The translations under genes were made by a program, and so were the position numbers. A stretch of 64,000 nucleotides of DNA, taken from the NCBI GenBank assembly GCA_000711775.1, contig ARYC01000108.1, forward strand, positions 1 to 64,000, in the 5' to 3' direction. The DNA comes from Oxytricha trifallax. Taxonomy: Eukaryota; Ciliophora; Spirotrichea; Sporadotrichida; Oxytrichidae. Every line of letters starts with the position of its first letter. The stretch's first letter is position 1. Shown one piece after another: positions 1-10,217 of this stretch. The notes below the pieces were generated by a model. That model searched no databases, was not told the origin of the DNA, and saw nothing but the letters and a program-made list of their open reading frames with translations.

Positions 1-2
1 AG

Positions 3-1016
3 AAAAAGCACAATTAAAGTTTTGTCTTTATTCATGAACCTACAGGGAATAGATTCCTCTAAAAGAAAAGATCAAGAAACCCAGTGGAGTCTCTTAGAGT
101 TGAAGTCTAGAAGTAAGTTAAAATGAAGAAAGCAGTCAAGAACTTTCCAGTCTCTGAGATCAATAAAATCATGGTTAAAATAGAGGCAATGAAGATTCCC
201 ATATTAAAAATTATTGACTTAGATTCTTGCCTAGAAAGCTACCTCACTCATGAAGATAAAATAGAGAAGAGAGTCATTACTGATGAATAATATGCTTATA
301 AGATATATCCATTCAATTACTTCCTTGCTGATGACAAGTTCCAATTGGAATTTGCTAATGAATATTATGCTCTTTAAAAGGCAAAGTTAAATGAGTGTAG
401 GCATATCATCGAGCTTGATGCTATTTTACTTGGTAAAGATCATGTAGCCTTCAGGCTTCCTTTACTTGAAATGACTTACAGAGAATTTTTATCTGACAAT
501 AGATGTCAGAGATAAATTAGCTAGATAGTATAGCAGATAGTTGAAGGGATTGAAGAGCTTCACAAGCTAGGTTATGTTCATAGAGACTTAAAGCCAGAGA
601 ACATCATGATGAACTTTCAGCCTCTTAGAGTTTATATTATTGACTTCAACAGAGCTCAAAGAGTGCAAGCCTCTGCATAAGGAAATGTATACGGCACTCC
701 TGGATATTTCCCAGAGAGAGAGGATTGGAGAGATGGAGACACTTAATGGGATATCTGGGCTCTAGCAGTAATAATAATAGAGAGCGACATGCCAAGAAAC
801 GATTACTTTAGCTGCAGGGGTGAGAGAGATTCTAAGCAAAGAATCAAACAATATCTCGATAAAAATAAAATAAATGGAGGTCTCAGAGAACTTGCATACT
901 CAACTATTATCAAGCCAAGCTAAGAGAATTAACAAACAATAGAAACAATCAAACATCAACTTAGAAAGATAAAATTCAGAGAACTGCCACATGACTCTAA
1001 GCTTATGTTTGTGTGA
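3..1016 (+). CDS. TBE-encoded protein kinase (C-terminal part, 5' truncated by window edge)
   Basis: The frame is open from the window start to TGA at 1014-1016 (337 codons, TAA/TAG read as Gln). It contains a recognisable kinase core: VHRDLKPEN (catalytic loop, Asp near residue 195), IDFNRA at the metal-binding position (DFN instead of DFG), and GTPGYFPERED in the activation segment (normally APE). No glycine-rich loop is obvious, though a candidate ATP lysine lies in AYKIYPF. In known TBEs the ~57-kDa ORF combines C2H2 zinc fingers with a kinase domain; the zinc fingers would lie upstream of this window. The first internal Met is at 123, but the upstream frame is open and protein-like, so the true start is outside. 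Activity is uncertain given the DFN change. Confidence 0.88.
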
Positions 1017-1040
1017 AATATTTTAAAAACTCGCTTGTTA

Positions 1041-1177
1041 TACTCACTTAAAATACTAATATTTAAACATTAAACCCCTACATAAACCCTATTAAAACCC
1101 TAATAAAGTATGCACTAATAGTCTACTTTTATCAATCAAAAACTCAATCAAACTACTGAAAGGGTTTTGGGGTTTTG
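1041..1177 (-). repeat. TBE terminal inverted repeat and subterminal region
   Basis: Read on the minus strand, it begins caaaaccccaaaaccctttc and continues with cagtagtttgattgag and tgattgata-type sequence. It matches the left end at 26206-26345 almost base for base and the right end at 28018-28151. It lies just downstream of the kinase stop codon. Confidence 0.88.
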
Positions 1178-1342
1178 ATTGTTTAGCAGATAAAAGCTTA
1201 GGAAAATATACAATTTAAATCTTCAATTTTTTTTATTTGTCATTTTTTCTAAGGTACTGAAATTTTTAATTTGATTTCTTCTTTTTAATATGTTTATATT
1301 CTGATAAAATTTGTTACAAATAAATATTAATAATAATTAGAA
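1178..1342. other. AT-rich spacer between TBE end and first gene
   Basis: There is no convincing coding or repeat structure. It separates the transposon end from the first coding block, so the TBE inserted next to (or within an IES upstream of) a gene. Confidence 0.5.
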
Positions 1343-3076
1343 ATGAATAATAATTTTGTAACTTACGACCATGGAATACCAGGATATAGACCCTTCAATT
1401 ATTCAATGTCGATACGTCTTGAAAATAACATTGAAAGATATGAGTTCATCGAGAATTATTTTAAGATGATAATAAATTTTATTACAAATTTATAAAGATA
1501 CAAATATAATTATAAGTAATATCATATAATTTTAATAGGAGTGGGAATATGCTTAAAATTAAAAAATATATCTATATTTTTATTGAAATTACATGATAAT
1601 TAGTAAAAAGACTTTTGATCTAAATCGCTTGAATGAAAATTTACTTGACCATTTTTCAAAAGTGTAGTGGACTATATTTTACAAAAATATTAATATAAAT
1701 ATTTACTGAGAGATTTCTATAAGAATTCAAAAGAATGATTAATGAAATGGGAGAGTATTTGAATCACAAAAGAGACATGTAAGATTATATGTTAAAAAAT
1801 ATTAAATATATTATTAAGCTTAATACCGCTTATTGTCTTTATCTGATGGTTTGGATGGTAGATGTATGTATTTAAGCTTACAAAGATTTATATTTAATTT
1901 TAATTAATTAGATTAAGTTAAACATTTACTCCTATGACACTTGTGATGCTGGCTTGGTGCAATTAATAAACCAAATAATATATTCACAATTCAAAGAAAT
2001 TAAAATTTAAAATTAAAATAATTTTAATCTTTAGTAACCCTTAAGAAAATAATTCAATATAAGTTGTAATATACAATTAGATTAATTTTATAATTTTAAA
2101 GAATTCCTTAATACCTTTCAAAATTGTATATTTGTTTATTTGATATAAATTATTTAATTTAATTATTAAGGTAAAGCCTCATGATTTTATTAAAAATTAA
2201 GATAGGAGTATTATTTATAAATAATCAGGAATTCATTTGTTATTGTGTAATATTTTAATGATTAGCTCAATTAATAAATCTATTAGCTCGAATAATTTTC
2301 ATATAATTAAACCAATCAGGTTATTAATATTTATTTTAACGCTATTTGTAATTGATTTTGACCAACAAAAATTATTGATTATTTATATATACCCTCCCCC
2401 TATCTTAATTCTTAAAAATATCATGGGGTTTTATTAGTTATAGTATGCGAATTGATACAATTCAAAATTTCTATAGCTAAGTCTGATTTTTAATTCAGTA
2501 GTTGTATATTAAAATTTTTTATTCATTAAGATAATTTATATTAATATTACTATAAATTTTAATGATTTACAAAAGTTATACTTTTTATTTATTATCAGAG
2601 ATTTAAAAAATAATAAAAAGATTAAACATAAAAATTTTAATTAATAAAACGATTAATGTTGCATAGAATCATATTTATATTATTACAAAGTAATGATAAA
2701 AGAAATTATTCATAAACATTCATGTTAAAATATTCTAAATTTATCATTTATTTTTCAGTTTTTATGACTAATATTTGACATTTACTTATTATAATTTTAT
2801 GTTTCTTCCTTTAGAAGTAAATTATTAAAATAATATAAATTAAATTATTTAAGTGGCATTTTTATAAAAATATAAATTTTATAGTTTTTTAATGAACCAG
2901 GATATTATTGTGATATCAAAACTTTTAAATATTTCTACTCAATAGCTCTACAAGAATTCAATTAGATATACTCAATTCTTCAATTACTTCCTTATATTTA
3001 TAATATATTTATTTTATCTCAAATAACTATGAATTATATATTAATTTTTAATTCCTGGCTTAAAAGAAGATCGTGA
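1343..3076 (+). CDS. Fragmented novel gene, at least four coding blocks
   Basis: I do not recognise the product. Block 1 starts at ATG 1343 (MNNNFVTYDHGIPGYRPF...) and runs to pointer aaga at 1463-1466. Block 2 resumes at the second aaga (1608-1611), reading FDLNRLNENLLDHFSKV. Pointer atattt (1674-1679 and 1699-1704) leads in frame to block 3, reading ERFLQEFKRMINEMGEYLN and, further on, YDTCDAGLVQLINQ to about 2010. After a MITE (2172-2433), a block at 2894-3076 (EPGYYCDIKTFKYFYSIAL...) ends in TGA 3074-3076 and is probably the 3' end, though that link is inferred. Helical, Tyr/Asn-rich, with no signal peptide or motif. Junctions between 2010 and 2894 are not resolved, so further IESs or a second gene are possible. 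Confidence 0.6.
1467..1607. other. IES (pointer aaga)
   Basis: This AT-rich insert lies between direct repeats aaga at 1463-1466 and 1608-1611. Keeping one copy joins the frames as ...YFK|TFDLN... without a stop. Confidence 0.6.
1674..1698. other. Very short IES (25 bp, pointer atattt)
   Basis: Direct repeats atattt at 1674-1679 and 1699-1704. Removing 25 bp converts a frame that hits TGA into a continuous one (WTIFTERFLQEF). Confidence 0.6.
2172..2433. mobile_element. MITE family B, copy 1 (262 bp)
   Basis: The left end taaagcctcatgattttatt and the reverse complement of the right end (taaaaccccatgatattttt) align over about 40 bp. Both share ends of the taaaacccca type with the copies at 3578 and 6152. 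It has no ORF and lies between coding blocks of the gene starting at 1343, that is, in an IES position. Confidence 0.65.
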
Positions 3077-3380
3077 AAAGTTATACAAATAATTATTATT
3101 GGAAAATTTGGCATAAACTAAAAAATCAAAGTGTTTATTGTATTTTTTATGTTAGTTATATATTAAATTCAACTTGCTGAATTTAATATACCTATATTTT
3201 TCAATTATAATTAAAATAAGCAAAAACGATCCAAGCTATAACTTCTATGATTCAAAAATTACTAAAATTTAATAATATGCAAAGTATACATAATTAAACT
3301 TATTTAAAATTTTGCTTTTGATTATATTTAAATGATAGTTTATATATTTATATATTAAGCCAGAGTTTCAGAATTTGACT

Positions 3381-3577
3381 ATGTATACACCTATAGAAAT
3401 TCCCGCATTCGATGATTTTTAATGGGGACGCAACTAATTTTCTAATTTCTTATAAAACGAAGAGTATACAATGAACTATTTAGATGACTATACATAATTT
3501 CAAGGAATTCATAATGTTAATAAACAACTTAATAAACAAAGAAAAACAGCAAGAGAAATTATTGATTGCTCTATATA
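3381..3577 (+). CDS. 5' coding block of an unrecognised gene
   Basis: ATG 3381 opens a frame reading MYTPIEIPAFDDFQWGRNQF and, later, YLDDYTQFQGIHNVNKQL and KTAREIIDCSIY, hydrophilic and rich in Asn/Gln like neighbouring ciliate genes. The block stops being reliable where a family B MITE begins at 3578. A plausible continuation lies beyond it at about 3854-3945 (WIEIKQIGTKTYIKQ...), but I found no pointer linking the two. The 3' end is not identified in the window. Function unknown. Confidence 0.6.
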
Positions 3578-3825
3578 TAAAACCCTATAGATCAATTAAG
3601 AAGCGAGGATTGGAGTTAAGATTAATTTAAGAGGAAATATTACTAGCGTATAAATATAATTTTTATGCTAATTGTTAAACTAAAGCCTCAATTTATCGTC
3701 TTTAAATAATAATCCAATCATGAAGTGAAAATTTGATTTAGCCTAATTATATTTAATTTAAGCAAATAATTATTAATTCTTAATCTAATTATTTTTAAAT
3801 ATAATAATTGATCAATAGGGTTTTA
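3578..3825. mobile_element. MITE family B, copy 2 (248 bp)
   Basis: The left end taaaaccctatagatcaatt and the inverted right end taaaaccctattgatcaatt differ by a single base over 20. The left end also matches the copy at 6152. It interrupts coding sequence just after ...DCSIY. The apparent frame read into it (TLQINQEARIG...) is therefore transposon, not protein. Confidence 0.7.
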
Positions 3826-4699
3826 AATTTTAATTTTTATATTTTTGTTGCTATGGATTGAAATAAAGTAAATAGGGACCAAAACTTATATCAAATAGAC
3901 CTAATTAAATCAACCTAATTTGATTGATATATTCTGTAAAATTAAATAATTGTTTTAATATTTATCAACGTTAAATTTCAATATTCACCAAATATTAAAT
4001 TTTAAAAGATATTATGAGACATGCTTTTAATTCGAGTGCTATTTTTAATACACTTTTATTATCAATAATTCAAATTATTATTTGATATTTTGACATCTTT
4101 ATACTCAGTTTATTAAATTTATGAGACTTAGTTTTTGATTTTAATTTAGAGTTTAGAATAATTAATTTTCAATACACAAAAATTAAATACATAGAGGGAT
4201 TCTTTATAAAATATGTTTTTGAAAATTTAAGCATATAATAATGTTTAAAATAAATGAAAGTAAATTCAGAAATTAAATATATTTTAATTTAGAGCACAGT
4301 CATATAATATTTCTAAGTAATTCTTTGCTTTGAAAATGCATGTATTACTTCTAATATCAAATTTTATAATAATTCCTAACTATTTAAAAAATTTTACATT
4401 AATAAGTCTTAATTAATAATAAATATTTTTTTTAACATATAAGTTGCTTTATATAATACTAATAAAATTTAGAATAATTCAATTTTAAGATATGTAAATA
4501 TATTTCTTTAAAAAAAAGTTTAAAAAATAATGAATCTAAATTGATTTTCATCTGTTACTTTTAAAAGTTTTTACGTTTTAATTCTATATTTTTTATGTCA
4601 TATGACATTAATTGATATGACATTAATTGATTAGATATTTAAAACATGAAATATAATATTTGTGAATTAACAATTCAAAATAAATAAAATATAAGAATT
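3826..4699. other. Spacer, mostly non-coding
   Basis: The stretch is AT-rich. A possible coding block at 3854-3945 is mentioned under the gene at 3381. Otherwise I see only a 15-bp tandem duplication at 4600-4629. Confidence 0.4.
4600..4629. repeat. 15-bp tandem duplication
   Basis: Two perfect copies of atatgacattaattg lie back to back. Confidence 0.8.
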
Positions 4700-6549
4700 A
4701 TGAAAACTAAAAGGCTAACCATCTATTCTTATAAGGCATTTTTAGCACTTACATTCTTTATTCTAACTTACTTCTCACCTCTCAGATGTATGATTGATTA
4801 TAATTAAAGTTTAACTAGGCGCTTAATTGACTTCTGGAGGAAATAAAAAATCTGAATAATAATCATAATAATAAGTGTATTATGTATTTTATATAGGAGG
4901 TGTGGATGTAACACCAACGACAGTAAACTAACTAGCTATGTTGAAGGTTTATGCATTGATTTAAACTCCAATACCTTCACTCGGTTATATCAAAGTCACT
5001 TTTCCTGCAGTCATTACTACACAGCCATCCACAGCTTGTTCCCTGGTAAAAATCAATCTTTCGCGTATTAATGTTCATTTTCATATAGACTTCACCTACT
5101 GGTCTAAGTGTTACATGTAGTTATTCCAATAATGCAACCACTAATCAGATCATATTGACAGCTAAAATAAGTGGAAAATCTATAACTGATTACTTTGAAT
5201 TGAATATATAAAACTTCAAGAATCCAGCATCAACCCTAAGAACTGATTCTTTCTCAATACAGACTTATGATTCATCAAACCTTTTAATGGATGAATAGAC
5301 AAGCTTTATATATTTAACAGCTACAGCTGATAGTTTGCTGAATGCCTCAATTGATAGTAGCACACAGAGAGTTGGAGACACAGGTTAAGAATTAACTGTT
5401 AACTTCAAAACGAAAAATGTCATTCCAATTAATGGAAAGATTTTTGTCAAATTTCCTTATTGGAACCCAGATGCTCAAAATACACAATACACTCTATAAT
5501 CGTATCTCTAATTAACAACTTCAACTGCTTAATGTGAAGGACTTGTGAATATTGCATTTAATCCTACTTGCAATTTTGACACTTCCACATAAACTTTGAC
5601 ATTAAGTAATGGGTTCTTTGGATAATCTATACCAGCAGGTACTAGTATGAGCTTTAAAATTAAGAACTTTAGAAATCCAATCATTACTTAGTAAATAAGT
5701 GGATTTGTAGTTTCAACTGGAGATATATCACAAATAAAACATAATTTATTTCATTATATTTTGGATTTTATAATTTAAAGATTCATCAAGCTTAAATGGA
5801 TTGATTGACTAAGCGGCACTAACACTCTAAATGAGCACAGTTGGATAAATAGGTGCTTCAAATGTGAAAATAAATTTAAGCACAGTACAAGAACTAACTT
5901 AATATAGAGTTGAGTTTTTAGTGCCTGTTCCTTTGAGTTAAGGCTGTATCCTTGAAATCCAATTCCCATCTTAAATTACTCTGATCATTAAAAACTAACA
6001 ATCTACATTCTATTTTTAGGAGAAAATTTTAAACTTTCATGTTTAATTAGATGAGGATATCGTAAGAAAGTGTAGATGGATTTAAATAATCATAGTCTAT
6101 TATTATAAGATTATTATTAAAGTAGGTTTAATGAATGCAAAATTCTAAATATAAAACCCCATCAGTCAATTAAGAATGAAGATTGGGGATTAAGAATAAT
6201 AAAATTAAAATTAAATTATAATTGGCTGAAATTAATTATAATTAGGGTAAAAAAAAATATACGCACCCTGATTGGTTTATTTTATAGAGACAAATATTCG
6301 AACCAATGATTTTAATAATTAGCCAAAACTTTAATAATTTACGCCAATAATTATTTATTCTTAATTTTATTATTCTTAATCCTCAATCTTCCTTCTTAAT
6401 TGACTAACGGGGTTTTACTATTATATTTTTACCCTCATGACATCAGCAATGATTCACATAAATACTGCCCTTGGGATAGATACAATAGCACTTTAAAACA
6501 ATAATTAAAATCAGGGAAATTAACAATTACAATAATCAATTATTAATGA
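4700..6549 (+). CDS. Secreted/surface repeat-domain protein gene in five or more coding blocks
   Basis: Block 1 starts at ATG 4700: MKTKRLTIYSYKAFLALTFF, then ILTYFSPLRC, a typical signal peptide. Pointer gat (4796-4798, 4905-4907) leads in frame to DVTPTTVNQLAMLKVYALIQ and TPIPSLGYIKVTFP. A further junction between about 5005 and 5110 is needed to reach TGLSVTCSYSNNATTNQ; its pointer is ambiguous. The long block runs to pointer agat at 5721-5724, resumes at 5779, and uses pointer tattttta (6011-6018, 6424-6431) to reach PHDISNDSHKYCPWDRYN and TGA 6547-6549. The extracellular part repeats a beta-rich unit: TTVNQLAMLKVYALIQTPIP-GYIKVTFP resembles STVQELTQYRVEFLVPVPLS-GCILEIQFP, and a middle unit contains GKIFVKFP. 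I infer a cell-surface or secreted protein. No transmembrane anchor is seen near the C terminus. Confidence 0.75.
4799..4904. other. IES (pointer gat)
   Basis: The 106-bp AT-rich insert lies after the signal-peptide block. An alternative pointer, ggagg (4836-4840 and 4896-4900), is longer but gives a frame without the repeat-domain similarity, so gat is preferred. Confidence 0.5.
5725..5778. other. IES (54 bp, pointer agat)
   Basis: Repeats agat at 5721-5724 and 5779-5782 flank an AT-rich insert. Joining gives STGDSSSLNGLIDQ without a break. Confidence 0.8.
6019..6423. other. IES carrying a MITE (pointer tattttta)
   Basis: An 8-bp direct repeat tattttta occurs at 6011-6018 and 6424-6431. 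Keeping one copy joins STFYF to YPHDISNDSHKYCPW in frame and gives a natural TGA end. The insert contains the complete MITE at 6152-6417. Confidence 0.8.
6152..6417. mobile_element. MITE family B, copy 3 (266 bp), inside an IES
   Basis: The left end taaaaccccatcagtcaatt and the inverted right end taaaaccccgttagtcaatt continue to match for about 55 bp (…aagaatgaagattgggg and …aagaaggaagattgagg). No ORF. It lies entirely between the two copies of an 8-bp pointer. Confidence 0.88.
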
Positions 6550-7164
6550 GATGATTATTGTTGACTATGCTGATGAATAAGAAGATGATAAACTCTGACA
6601 ATAAATTTATTTCATTTAAAATTTATAATTATATATTAAAAATTGTGAATGTTTTATTCGAAGATCAATATTAAAACTGGATGTCATAATGTCTATAATT
6701 GGGGTTGTATCATTAGTATTTTTTATACTCTCTGGATATCTCATTTATATATCTTGTAAATAATATAAATAAATATTATTATCTTAATTTAATTTATAAT
6801 AATTAATGAGAGTGTTGCTGATAAATAGGTATGATGTCACAAATAAAGGAATTACTAAAACCACGCAATTAACATTTATTTGTAATTTATTTATAATTTT
6901 ATTGAATCTTAACGCTATTATTAAATTCTAAATTAATTTTACTAATATATTAAATTATATACTATAGTACGTGATGCTGTATGTCTCTTTAAATTAATTA
7001 ATATATAAATTAGATTCTATTAGCTTTGTTTCTATAATTTAATTTTATCGATAATTAAATTATTATCTTATAATTAAATAGATTTATAATTAAATAAAAA
7101 TAAATCAACTAATATATTATACTATAACTTTGTTAATATAAATAAGGTATATTAGATTTTAAAT
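6550..7164. other. Spacer between two genes
   Basis: This is AT-rich 3' and 5' flanking DNA with nothing recognisable. Gene-sized chromosome ends would be added here, but no telomere-like motif is present in the germline sequence. Confidence 0.4.
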
Positions 7165-10100
7165 ATGATGAACGAAAACCTGAACTAATTGATGAATTTT
7201 GACATGATGATGGACGGCGATGAGGAGATTTGCTTCGAGGAGGATCTCACTTTCCCATCAAACAACTTCGCCAATTACATGGCGCATAATAGCATATATG
7301 TAGATGACTGGGATAAATTTGTTGACAATGAAAAGTCTCAGCAGTAGTAGAATTTAGGATTAATTTATAAATAATTATAGTTTATATTAAACAAACTTTG
7401 AATATGATTGAAAATGTAAATTTCATTATTAATTAATACAATTCTTAAAATAAATTATAGCAGAACAAATATATTCACAATAATGCTGGCTAAATATTTA
7501 AACCATAAACTATTGAGTTAGTAATATATTTATGATATTTTCTTTTATAAATATAAAACAATTATTGAGGTGGAAATGAATCCTATACCAAAATGTGAGA
7601 CTGAATAAATGGAGCAATATTCTGAGCAATTTGAAGATTACTTCCATAATCAAAACGATGGACTTTCGCACAATGATAGCCAGTTTCAGAATACTCAATA
7701 AAATTTATATATTTATTTTTATCTTATTTTTTTCAATGCAATATGGATTCAAAGTTAGCAGTCCAACCGAATTATCAATTAGAGAGTGATTATTGAAATA
7801 TTAAAAATATTTGCTATCAAAATCAACTATTAAAAACTTTTAATTTTAATATAATTCTCTGAAAATAAATTATTATATCCATAATACTTTGGCAATCCAT
7901 GGTTCTAGATTCCAATTTAATTATAGAATTAATAGGCTATGATCGGTCTCGAAAATGTTCCCAAACCTCTAACTAATTTACATTATGAGTAAACTGCAAT
8001 TCACTAATATAAAAATTTGGACTAGATGTTACAATATGCTCAGATACAACTATATATTTAGTCATACATTTGTATAGAAAGTTTTTTTTTAAACATTATA
8101 AAAAGGAAAATAGTTAATTTATGAAATGCTTATATTTAAATGTTAACCTCTTGAAACATAAAAGGAAATTAAGCAGGTATTAGATGCAAACACGGATAGT
8201 AAAGTAAATTGTGCCAACATTTTCTAGGAATTAAACTCAGCAATTGATTCGGAAATTGTGCAAAGGCAGCAATATTATTCCTTAAATTATATAGAATATA
8301 CTTAAATTTTAGCTGGGTTGTGATTAATAAATTATAAAAAAATATTACATTCAAGAAACTTACAATGTCAATGGGGACTATTACAATACTCAAACTTCGA
8401 CTATTTGAATTTGTTAGTAAATTAATTAAAACTATTTTTTTAATCTTTTATGAAAATTTAACAAGGATTTTTGCTTTGCTCTCTATTTATTATTTTAATA
8501 TTTTTAAATCTTGCTTGATGTCTTATAATTTAGTAATCTTTTGTTTTATTTCACAATTCATTTTTATAGTACTATTTTTTATATTAATTTAAGTTATCAT
8601 CTTCAGCTAATAATTTTCATCTACTATTAAAGCACACAAAAATCCAATAATTTGATTAACACTCATAACTCTAAATATGGGATTTGTAAATCTATAGAAT
8701 AATAATTCAAAATGTAATGAATATGAGCGATGTATCATCAGAAGGAAAAAAAGCATAATAGTAAGCATATTTAACAAAATTTTATATGTTTTTGGCATTA
8801 AGATGTTTGAGAACTTTAATTTATAATAAATTTGTCCAATATTTTATAAATAAAAATTTACATTTAACAATTTTTTATACTATTATGAACACAAAGACAT
8901 AAATGATTATTGCAAATGACTCTAACAAAGGCTTCTATTAATAAGATATGTTTTTTATTTAATTATTACTAATTTTTATTGAATAATTCTTACTATTAAT
9001 TGTATTTTTTAGTAATTACAATAGAATGAAATGCTATGTGTGAAATAGAACAAATAACAATAATATAATATAAATAGCTTAGGATGCTAAAAATTAAATG
9101 ACGTAAATTAATTAATAGGCAATCCATCAATTATTAATATTATTAATATTAAATTTATTTAGAATTAACAATAATTATTTTGGTAAATGCAATTATTATA
9201 TATTAAATCAGTTAATTTATTAGTTAGTACAAGCATTTATAAAGTGTATTAACTTTTGTTGCAAGTAAAAAAATTTACATATAATTAATATTTTTAAATA
9301 TTTGACCAATGATTTCCATTTTAACTATAATAAATAATAGACGGTATTAGACGATGCAAAAATGAATTTGAGTAACCTCAAACAATTTACCGATGATCCG
9401 TAAGACTTTACAAAAATTAAACCCGGAATTAGAGTTCTTACATTATTTAAGGTATATTATCGTTTAGCTTTTCCAAATTAATTATATTATTTTTAATGAG
9501 TAACTGACCATCCACCACCTGCAATACCGAGAATGGCTCAAAATTAACTTATGACTGGTAGTAATAGTTCATAATTCAATCAGATTCCTGCTAAACATAA
9601 ATATTTTAATAAATTTAAAGAAATCAGTCATTTAGATGTAAATTATAAATAGTTTATTACAGATCAAACTTTGAATGCTTAAAATCATTCCATGGCTGAC
9701 TATAGTAAAATAAAAGTCTATTTTAATCATTAGTGATAAAAAATAGCAAGTTAATTTTAGTTTTTAGTTTTTAACACTTTCTTCTCAATAATTGATTGAA
9801 CCTGATGAATATCTCTATCAATCATGTAAAGTTTAATCTAGACAGAGTAGCTCATCACACACCCACAAAACCTTAAGCCGTGATGATTACAGTTGCAATG
9901 AGCTCTCCTAAATTCAACCACAGTCTCATTCAGTCAATCAGTTAAAAGTAAAAATCGATGATTACCGGAATGATAATGGCTTCTTGCACAAGAGTTTAAG
10001 CAAGGCAACGTTGTCAGAGTATCAGATGAGTGTGGATTCATTAACACCATCGAAATATGCTAATGATAGCTATGTCAATACTATGCTAATCTCCAACGAC

Positions 10101-10217
10101 AATACCATGTCTATAATAATTACCACGTCAATTCATTTAAAATATCTTATTTTTTATATGGATGACTAAGGAGATGCTAAGGTCTTTGATATTATTAAAT
10201 AAATTCATAAATCATGA
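7165..10217 (+). CDS. Fragmented Q/N-rich protein gene (about 11 coding blocks)
   Basis: Unrecognised product. It starts at ATG 7165 with an acidic N terminus (MMDGDEEICFEEDLTFPSNN). Blocks and pointers read by eye: 7165-7353 (gaat), 7578-7699 (tcaat), 7733-7793 (tat), 7876-8079 (gaa), 8123-8284 (ctta), 8359-8405 (actatt), then from 8623. Later blocks lie near 8717-8790, 8903-8945, 9045-9135, 9340-9454 (pointer gta), 9500-9738 and 9771-10217. The last encodes SSSSHTHKTLSRDDYSCNEL and ends in TGA 10215-10217. Each listed junction keeps the frame open. The protein is hydrophilic, rich in Ser, Asn and Gln, without membrane segments or a known motif; a regulatory or structural protein is a guess. 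Block order is linear, so the gene is not scrambled as far as I can follow. Joins between 8650 and 9340 and between 9738 and 9771 are unresolved. Confidence 0.7.
7354..7577. other. IES (pointer gaat)
   Basis: Repeats gaat at 7350-7353 and 7578-7581. The join reads SQQQQNPIPKCETEQ. Confidence 0.7.
7700..7732. other. IES (33 bp, pointer tcaat)
   Basis: Repeats tcaat at 7695-7699 and 7733-7737. The join reads QNTQCNMDSKLAVQPNYQ. Confidence 0.7.
7794..7875. other. IES (82 bp, pointer tat)
   Basis: Repeats tat at 7791-7793 and 7876-7878. Removal avoids the TGA after ESDY and gives ESDYPQYFGNPWFQ. Confidence 0.6.
8080..8122. other. IES (43 bp, pointer gaa)
   Basis: Repeats gaa at 8077-8079 and 8123-8125. 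The insert includes a T9 run. The join reads SYICIEMLIFKCQPLETQ. Confidence 0.6.
8285..8358. other. IES (74 bp, pointer ctta)
   Basis: Repeats ctta at 8281-8284 and 8359-8362. The join reads QQYYSLQCQWGLLQYSNFDY. An alternative pointer agaa gives another open frame that stops early. Confidence 0.5.
8406..8622. other. IES (217 bp, pointer actatt)
   Basis: A six-base repeat actatt occurs at 8400-8405 and 8623-8628. The join reads YSNFDYQSTQKSNNLIN. Very T-rich insert. Confidence 0.65.
9455..9499. other. IES (45 bp, pointer gta)
   Basis: Repeats gta at 9452-9454 and 9500-9502. The join reads VLTLFKVTDHPPPAIPRM and skips an in-frame TGA. Confidence 0.65.

Larger units (their letters stand above)
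1..1177 (+). mobile_element. TBE-type transposon, right-hand portion (left part outside window)
   Basis: The block ends in gggttttggggttttg, the inverted form of the C4A4-type end that defines telomere-bearing elements (TBEs) of Oxytricha. The preceding ~135 bp match, in inverted orientation, the left end of the second TBE-like copy at 26206. The only ORF inside is a protein kinase, as expected for the zinc-finger/kinase gene of TBEs. Immediately after the end comes att; a 3-bp target duplication cannot be tested because the left end is missing. TBEs are germline-limited and removed during macronuclear development, which is family knowledge rather than something seen here. Confidence 0.9.

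Noticed and set aside
3578..3660. Continuation of the gene at 3381 (KTLQINQEARIGVKINLRGN)
   Set aside because: Although open and protein-like, these bases match the ends of the MITE copies at 6152 and 3825, so they are transposon sequence.
6433..6597. Frame TLMTSAMIHINTALGIDTIA ending at a TGA near 6597
   Set aside because: It is a shadow. The frame reached through the 8-bp pointer (PHDISNDSHKYCPWDRYN, stop 6547) connects without a break to the upstream block.
8355..8405. Alternative join at 8354 (pointer agaa) reading ETYNVNGDYYNTQT
   Set aside because: It leads to an early TGA after the next junction. Pointer ctta followed by actatt keeps the frame open for longer.
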